Assembly: GCF_049056525.1 (NCBI RefSeq)
Contig: NZ_JBHUPT010000063.1
Location: 25,894-89,893 of the forward strand
Source: Leisingera coralii
GTDB taxonomy: Bacteria > Pseudomonadota > Alphaproteobacteria > Rhodobacterales > Rhodobacteraceae
Length of the DNA: 64,000 nt
Reading direction: 5' to 3'
Shown here one piece after another: positions 59,624 to 64,000 of this stretch. Position 1 is the stretch's first letter. The number at the start of each line of letters is the position of its first letter. The position numbers and the translations under genes are program-made. The notes under the pieces are model-generated. The model was given only the letters and a program-made list of their open reading frames with translations, did no database searches and had not been told where the DNA came from.

Positions 59624-60574
59624 ATGGCCAAGGCATTCGCGTCCCAAGGGGACATGAGCGAAAAGAAAATCTCCTTCACCGAAGTGGGCGAAGGCCTATA
59701 CGCCTTCACCGCCGAGGGCGATCCGAACTCCGGCGTGATCATCGGCGACGACAGCGTGATGATCGTCGAGGCGCAGGCGACGCCGCGGCTGGCGAACAAA
59801 GTGATCGAATGCGTCCGCTCGGTGACCGACAAGCCGATCACCCATGTGGTGCTGACCCACTACCACGCCGTCCGCGTTCTGGGCGCCTCTGCCTTTGGCG
59901 CGCAGCAGATCATCATGGGCGACACCGCCCGCGCCATGGTGGTGGAACGCGGCCAGGAGGACTGGGACAGCGAATTCCAGCGCTTCCCGCGGCTGTTCGA
60001 AGGCCATGAAAGCATTCCCGGCCTGACCTACCCGACCACCACCTTCTCCGACGACATGACCGTTTACCTCGGCAACCGCCGGGTCGACCTGATGCACCTG
60101 GGCCGCGCCCACACCGCGGGCGACATCGTGATCCATGTGCCGGACCAGAACGTGATGTTCACCGGCGACATCGTCGAATACCACTCCGCCTGCTATTGCG
60201 GCGATGGCCATTTCGGCGACTGGGGCAGCACCCTCGACAACATCAAGGCGTTCGACGTCGACGCCATTGCCCCGGGCCGCGGCGATGCGCTGGTCGGCAA
60301 GGAAATGGTCAACGCCGCCATCGAAAACACCCGCGATTTCGTCGAAAGCACCTACCGCCCGGCGGCCAAGGTGGCTGCCCGCAACGGCACCCTGAAGGAA
60401 GCCTGGGACGCGGTGCGCGCCGAATGCGATCCGAAGTTTGCAGACTACGCGATCTATGAGCATTGCCTGCCCTTCAACGTCGCCCGCGCCTATGACGAGG
60501 CCCGCGGCATCGACACCCCGCGTATCTGGACCGCGCAGCGCGATCTGGAAATGTGGGAGGCCCTGCAGGGCTGA
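59624..60574 (+). CDS. Metallo-beta-lactamase-fold protein with a reduced metal site
   Basis: The 316-residue MBL-fold protein has the fold marks LTHYHAVRVLG, GRAHTAGDIVIHVP and MFTGDIVEY. The usual HxHxDH is HYHAVR, and the final His motif GHG is GRG (APGRGDA), so the ligands of the second metal (Asp, His, His) are gone while those of the first remain. A mononuclear hydrolase or a non-hydrolytic role is possible. It lies within the homogentisate operon; AAAGGACAGACAC precedes the ATG. Confidence 0.87.
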   Translation: MAKAFASQGDMSEKKISFTEVGEGLYAFTAEGDPNSGVIIGDDSVMIVEAQATPRLANKVIECVRSVTDKPITHVVLTHYHAVRVLGASAFGAQQIIMGDTARAMVVERGQEDWDSEFQRFPRLFEGHESIPGLTYPTTTFSDDMTVYLGNRRVDLMHLGRAHTAGDIVIHVPDQNVMFTGDIVEYHSACYCGDGHFGDWGSTLDNIKAFDVDAIAPGRGDALVGKEMVNAAIENTRDFVESTYRPAAKVAARNGTLKEAWDAVRAECDPKFADYAIYEHCLPFNVARAYDEARGIDTPRIWTAQRDLEMWEALQG

Positions 60575-60726
60575 GCCCCGGGCGAAATTTGCAACCGGGG
60601 CGGTTTGATCCAGATCGTGTCGCCCCGTCAGAACCTGTGAGACGCTAGACCATGCTCCCGGCGGCCCTCTGCCGGGAAAGGGTTGAGCTGTGCCTGACGG
60701 CACCCGGAAATTTGGGAGGAGACCTG

Positions 60727-62337
60727 ATGAACAAGATCTTTGAAGTCCCTTTGTACCCCTATGCGCGCCATGCGGATCAAGACGCCTCTTCGCCCGTGCG
60801 CCGCAAGGTGGTGGTGATCGGGGCGGGGCCCGTCGGCCTGGCTGCCGCTATCGACCTGGCGCAGCAAGGGACCGAAGTGGTGGTGCTGGACGACAACGAC
60901 AAGGTGAGCTTCGGTTCCCGTGCGATCTGCTTTGCCAAGCGGCCGCTGGAAATCCTCGACCGGCTGGGCTGCGGCCAGCCGATGGTGGACAAGGGCGTGC
61001 AGTGGAACACCGGCAAGGTATTCTTTGACGACCGCCAGGTCTATGAGTTCAACCTGCTGCCGGAAGAGGGCCACAAACGCCCTGCCTTTATCAATCTGCA
61101 GCAGTATTATTTCGAGGAATACCTGGTGAACCGGGTCCGCGAGCTGCAGGAGCAGGGCGCATCGATCGAAATCCGCGGCCGCAACAAGGTTTCCGCCATC
61201 GGCACCCATCCCAGCCATGTGGTGCTGGAGATCGACACCCCCGAAGGCGCCTACAACCTGGAAGCCGACTGGCTGATCGCGTGCGACGGCGCGGGCTCTC
61301 CCACCCGGCAGATGCTGGGCCTGGATTTCGTCGGCCGGGTGTTCGAGGACAACTTCCTGATTGCCGATGTGATCATGGAGGCGGACTTCCCGACCGAGCG
61401 CTGGTTCTGGTTCGACCCGCCCTTCAACAAGGGTCAGTCGGCGCTCTTGCACAAACAGCCCGATGGCGTTTGGCGCATCGACCTGCAGCTGGGCTGGGAT
61501 ATCGACAAGGAGCGAGAGAAACGCCCCGAGAACGTGATCCCGCGGCTTCAGGCTATGCTGGGCGAAGATGTGAAATTCGAGCTGGAGTGGGTGTCGATCT
61601 ACACCTTCCAATGCCGCCGGATGGAACAATTCCGCCACGGCCGGGTGATCTTTGCCGGCGACGCCGCGCACCAGGTCTCCCCCTTCGGCGCCCGCGGTGC
61701 CAACTCCGGCCTGCAGGACACCGATAACCTGTGCTGGAAGCTGAAGCTGGTGATGGACGGCAAGGCGCCGGAAAGCCTGCTCGACAGCTATGACGTGGAA
61801 CGCATCCACGGCGCCGATGAAAACATCCTGAACTCGTCCCGCTCCACCGATTTCATAACCCCGAAATCGGAGATCAGCCGGGTGCTGCGCGACGCGGTTC
61901 TGGACCTGTCGGAACAGTATGAATTCGCACGTCCCCTGGTGAACTCCGGCCGCCTGTCGGTGCCCTGCACCTATGACGGCTCGCCGCTGAACTCGGCGGA
62001 TGCCTTGGACGGGCCGGAGCGCGCCCGCCCCGGCTCCTCCTGCCCCGACGCCCCGCTGGGCGACGGCTTCCTGCTGGACAAGCTGGGCGGCAAGTTCGTG
62101 CTGCTGACCATCGACGCCGACGCCCCCGATGTGATCGAGGAGGAAGGCATCGAGGTCACCCGGCTGGCGCTGTCGATCAAGGATGACAAGACGCTGGCGC
62201 TGCAGGAGCGCTACCTGGGCAAGCTTGAAAGCGGTGTCTACCTGATCCGCCCGGACCAGCATGTGGCCGCCCGCCGCCCCAGCTTTGACGAAACCCAGTT
62301 CCGGCACGCGATCCGCCGGGCCATCGGCAAGGAGTGA
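60727..62337 (+). CDS. FAD-dependent aromatic-ring monooxygenase
   Basis: The 536-residue flavoprotein belongs to the PHBH/MhpA group of single-component aromatic hydroxylases. It has the FAD motif VVVIGAGPVGLAAAIDLAQQG (about residue 33), the DG motif LIACDGAGSPTRQMLG, the GD motif FAGDAAHQVSPFGARGANSGLQDTDNL and a thioredoxin-like C-terminal domain. GGGAGGAGACCTG fixes the ATG at 60727. In this operon it could hydroxylate a hydroxyphenyl acid to homogentisate; the substrate is not known. Confidence 0.9.
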   Translation: MNKIFEVPLYPYARHADQDASSPVRRKVVVIGAGPVGLAAAIDLAQQGTEVVVLDDNDKVSFGSRAICFAKRPLEILDRLGCGQPMVDKGVQWNTGKVFFDDRQVYEFNLLPEEGHKRPAFINLQQYYFEEYLVNRVRELQEQGASIEIRGRNKVSAIGTHPSHVVLEIDTPEGAYNLEADWLIACDGAGSPTRQMLGLDFVGRVFEDNFLIADVIMEADFPTERWFWFDPPFNKGQSALLHKQPDGVWRIDLQLGWDIDKEREKRPENVIPRLQAMLGEDVKFELEWVSIYTFQCRRMEQFRHGRVIFAGDAAHQVSPFGARGANSGLQDTDNLCWKLKLVMDGKAPESLLDSYDVERIHGADENILNSSRSTDFITPKSEISRVLRDAVLDLSEQYEFARPLVNSGRLSVPCTYDGSPLNSADALDGPERARPGSSCPDAPLGDGFLLDKLGGKFVLLTIDADAPDVIEEEGIEVTRLALSIKDDKTLALQERYLGKLESGVYLIRPDQHVAARRPSFDETQFRHAIRRAIGKE

Positions 62338-62342
62338 TCATC

Positions 62343-62561
62343 ATGACAGAGACCGATCAACTGATCCTGACCGCCAACACCGAGCGCGCTGACGATTTCT
62401 ATGCCGACCTCCTGGCCGCGCATGAAGGTCTCAGCAAGGACGAAAGCGATGCGCTGAATGCCCGCCTGGTGCTGGTGCTCGCCAACCACATTGGAAAACG
62501 CGCGATCCTGAAACAGGCGCTGGCCGCGGCCGCGCTGAAAACCGGGGAGGACTCCGCTTGA
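62343..62561 (+). CDS. DUF2783 protein
   Basis: The 72-residue helical protein (MTETDQLILTANTERADDFYADLLAAHEGLS...) matches DUF2783, whose members are usually found beside such FAD monooxygenases. No function has been assigned. AAGGAG overlaps the end of the monooxygenase gene. Its stop overlaps the TTG start of the next gene, so the three are translated in a coupled series. A small accessory subunit of the hydroxylase is a reasonable idea. Confidence 0.8.
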   Translation: MTETDQLILTANTERADDFYADLLAAHEGLSKDESDALNARLVLVLANHIGKRAILKQALAAAALKTGEDSA

Positions 62562-63100
62562 AAATCGAACAGATCCACCACGTCGCCTACCGCTGCAAGG
62601 ACGCCAAGGAAACGGTGGAGTGGTACAACAAGATGCTGAAGATGGACTTTGTCCTGGCGATTGCCGAGGACCACGTGCCGTCGACGCATGAGCCGGACCC
62701 CTACATGCATATCTTCATGGACGCGGGTAACGGCAACGTTCTGGCCTTCTTCGAGCTGCCGACCAAGCCGAAGATGGACCGCGACCGCAACACGCCTGTC
62801 TGGGTGCAGCACATCGCCTTCAAGGTAAAGGACCGCGACACCCTGATCCAGTTCAAGGAGCATCTGGAGGCCAATGGCGTCGAGGTGCTGGGTGTCACCG
62901 ACCACTCGATCTTCCATTCGATCTACTTCTTCGACCCCAACGGCCACCGGGTGGAGCTCGCCTGCCCCGATCCGGAGGAAGAGGCGCTGCTGCAAAAGCT
63001 GGACGCGGTGAAATGGGAGATGCTGGAAGAATGGTCAAAGACCAAGAAGGCTCCCAAACACGCGGAGTGGCTGCACGCCAAGGAACTGAACAAGGGCTGA
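62558..63100 (+). CDS. VOC-superfamily (glyoxalase/dioxygenase-fold) protein
   Basis: The 180-residue single-domain VOC protein has candidate metal ligands in IHHVAYR, WVQHIAFKV and the Glu of PNGHRVELACP. It is far too short for 4-hydroxyphenylpyruvate dioxygenase. A lyase, isomerase or dioxygenase role is possible. It starts with TTG overlapping the DUF2783 stop by four bases. A hairpin follows at 63118. Confidence 0.85.
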   Translation: MKIEQIHHVAYRCKDAKETVEWYNKMLKMDFVLAIAEDHVPSTHEPDPYMHIFMDAGNGNVLAFFELPTKPKMDRDRNTPVWVQHIAFKVKDRDTLIQFKEHLEANGVEVLGVTDHSIFHSIYFFDPNGHRVELACPDPEEEALLQKLDAVKWEMLEEWSKTKKAPKHAEWLHAKELNKG

Positions 63101-63117
63101 GCCCGCTGGAACAGCCA

Positions 63118-63140
63118 AAGGCAGCCCCGCGGGCTGCCTT
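63118..63140 (+). terminator. Hairpin between the VOC gene and maiA
   Basis: AAGGCAGCCC and GGGCTGCCTT form a ten-base stem around CGC. Only CTCATT follows, so it may attenuate rather than fully stop transcription before maiA. Confidence 0.6.
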
Positions 63141-63161
63141 CTCATTACGGGGAGGACGCCG

Positions 63162-63794
63162 ATGGGCGGCACGGTTCTTTATGATTATTGGCGCTCTTCG
63201 GCCAGCTACCGGCTGCGCATTGCGCTGAATCTCGCGGGTATCAGCTACACCGCTGTCCGGGTCGATCTGGTCAAGGGCGAACACAAGAGCCCGGAACATC
63301 TGGCCCGCAACCCGCAGGGATTCGTGCCAGTGCTGGAAATCGACGGGCTGCGCCTGACCCAGTCGCTGGCGATCCTCGATTACCTGGACGAAACCCGGGC
63401 GCTCGGCCTGCTGCCCCAGGACCCCGGGCAGCGCGCCCTGGCGCGGGCGCTTGCGCATTCCGTGGCGGTCGACGTGCATCCGGTCTGCAACCTGCAAGTG
63501 GCCAAACATGCCACCGCCCTCAGCGGCGGCGCGCCGGACATGCCCAAGGCCTGGATGCAGCATTTCATCCGCCCCGGCCTGCAAGCGTTCGAGGCCCTGC
63601 TCGCCGGTTTCGATCAGGCCCCGTTTTGCACCGGCGGCGTACCGGGGCTGGCGGACATCTGCCTGATGCCGCAGCTCTACAATGCCCGCCGCTGGGAGGC
63701 GGATTTCTCGGACCTGCCGCGGATCTGCGCGGTGGAGACGGCCTGCGCCGCACATCCTGCCTTTGCCGCTGCTCACCCGGATCAAGCGGCCTGA
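63162..63794 (+). CDS. maiA: Maleylacetoacetate isomerase
   Basis: MaiA is a zeta-class glutathione transferase converting maleylacetoacetate to fumarylacetoacetate. The 210-residue protein starts LYDYWRSSASYRLRIALNL; the family SSCSYRVRIAL here has Ala for Cys. NPQGFVPVLEIDG and DVHPVCNLQV are further family blocks. GGGGAGGACGCCG precedes the ATG. It completes the hmgA-fahA-maiA pathway. Confidence 0.95.
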   Translation: MGGTVLYDYWRSSASYRLRIALNLAGISYTAVRVDLVKGEHKSPEHLARNPQGFVPVLEIDGLRLTQSLAILDYLDETRALGLLPQDPGQRALARALAHSVAVDVHPVCNLQVAKHATALSGGAPDMPKAWMQHFIRPGLQAFEALLAGFDQAPFCTGGVPGLADICLMPQLYNARRWEADFSDLPRICAVETACAAHPAFAAAHPDQAA

Positions 63795-63925
63795 CCGGTT
63801 GCCGCTTGCGCCGCCACAGCATGGCCAGAAATGGCGACGGCCTCTCTTAAAGTTGCAGACTTCTGCAGGCAGCTAGGCCGTTAGGTATTTTGGCTGCCTT
63901 GCGGCGCGGATTATCCGGCTTGCGG

Positions 63926-64000
63926 TGACGTGCTCCCCTGAAAAGTCCGCGATTTGAAGTTAGCCTGTTCTCCACACGAGGAGACAGACAATGCGGAAAA
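63926..64000 (+). mobile_element. Probable left end of an IS3-type insertion sequence (partial)
   Basis: TGACGTGCTCCCCTGAAAAG at 63926 looks like the terminal inverted repeat of IS3-family elements (IS407-like ends). An ATG follows 65 bases later with GAGGAG upstream and opens MRK, as many IS3 OrfA proteins do. The right part, the second repeat and the target duplication lie outside the window. Confidence 0.55.
63991..64000 (+). CDS. Start of a gene cut by the window edge, probably IS3 OrfA
   Basis: The ATG with GAGGAGACAGACA upstream encodes only MRK before the window ends. The spacing from the presumed terminal repeat fits a transposase helix-turn-helix protein. Identity is inferred from context. 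Confidence 0.5.

Noticed and set aside
62558..63100. 4-hydroxyphenylpyruvate dioxygenase
   Set aside because: At 180 residues with one VOC domain it is about half the length of that enzyme and lacks its C-terminal metal-binding half.

Overview
The window looks like chromosomal DNA of a Roseobacter-group alphaproteobacterium (Rhodobacteraceae; something near Leisingera, Phaeobacter or Ruegeria, though the genus cannot be fixed from sequence reading alone). The reasons are high GC, RNase III next to LepB and AcpS, an F0 ATP synthase operon with paired b and b' subunits and no F1 genes, the division ATPase MipZ, and dispersed intergenic repeats of a style common in this family. Almost all of it is housekeeping DNA. 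No tRNA, rRNA, CRISPR array or prophage was seen. The only clear mobile DNA is what appears to be the left edge of an IS3-type element at the right end.

Layout: 1-9.8 kb is a minus-strand core block (rpoZ-rsh, a DUF2062 protein, pdxJ-membrane protein-acpS-lepB-rnc, era, plus folK), with an opposing multicopper oxidase wedged between rnc and era. From 9.9-23.5 kb there are mixed short transcription units: an NYN-domain protein, a cytochrome c, ispH, a LysE exporter, a methyltransferase with rnhA, a TRIC channel, fmt with two deformylase-like genes, a C-S lyase, an L,D-transpeptidase, a glutathionyl-hydroquinone reductase, cobC-cobD and a lytic transglycosylase. From 23.5-31.2 kb come two secreted proteins, smc, an aminotransferase, a GntR regulator and an AT-richer orphan. 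From 31.2-34 kb is the F0 operon atpI-B-E-b'-b. From 34-42.8 kb are transporters, regulators, azoR, a racemase, a tRNA-editing protein and an EF-G-like paralogue. From 42.9-51.9 kb is the ffh - GNAT triplet - chorismate mutase - rpsP - bluB - small protein - rimM - trmD - rplS - rpmE region, interrupted by an antisense phosphotransferase. From 52-56.3 kb are a DEAD-box helicase, mipZ and a class III cyclase. From 56.3-63.8 kb is a MarR-controlled homogentisate operon.

The homogentisate block is the most coherent accessory pathway. A MarR gene diverges from hmgA across a clean palindrome. It is followed by fumarylacetoacetase, a metallo-beta-lactamase-fold protein lacking its second metal site, an FAD monooxygenase, a DUF2783 protein, a single-domain VOC protein and maleylacetoacetate isomerase. 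The ring-cleavage half is textbook. The four-gene insert has no assigned substrate and could be a peripheral route into homogentisate.

Other points of interest: a multicopper oxidase whose twin-arginine signal is in a different frame from its body; a deformylase paralogue with Cys and catalytic Glu both replaced; an EF-G paralogue with a degraded GTPase site; several very short ORFs with good ribosome binding sites (before cobC, before rplS, between bluB and rimM, and after the lytic transglycosylase); and mosaic intergenic palindromes.
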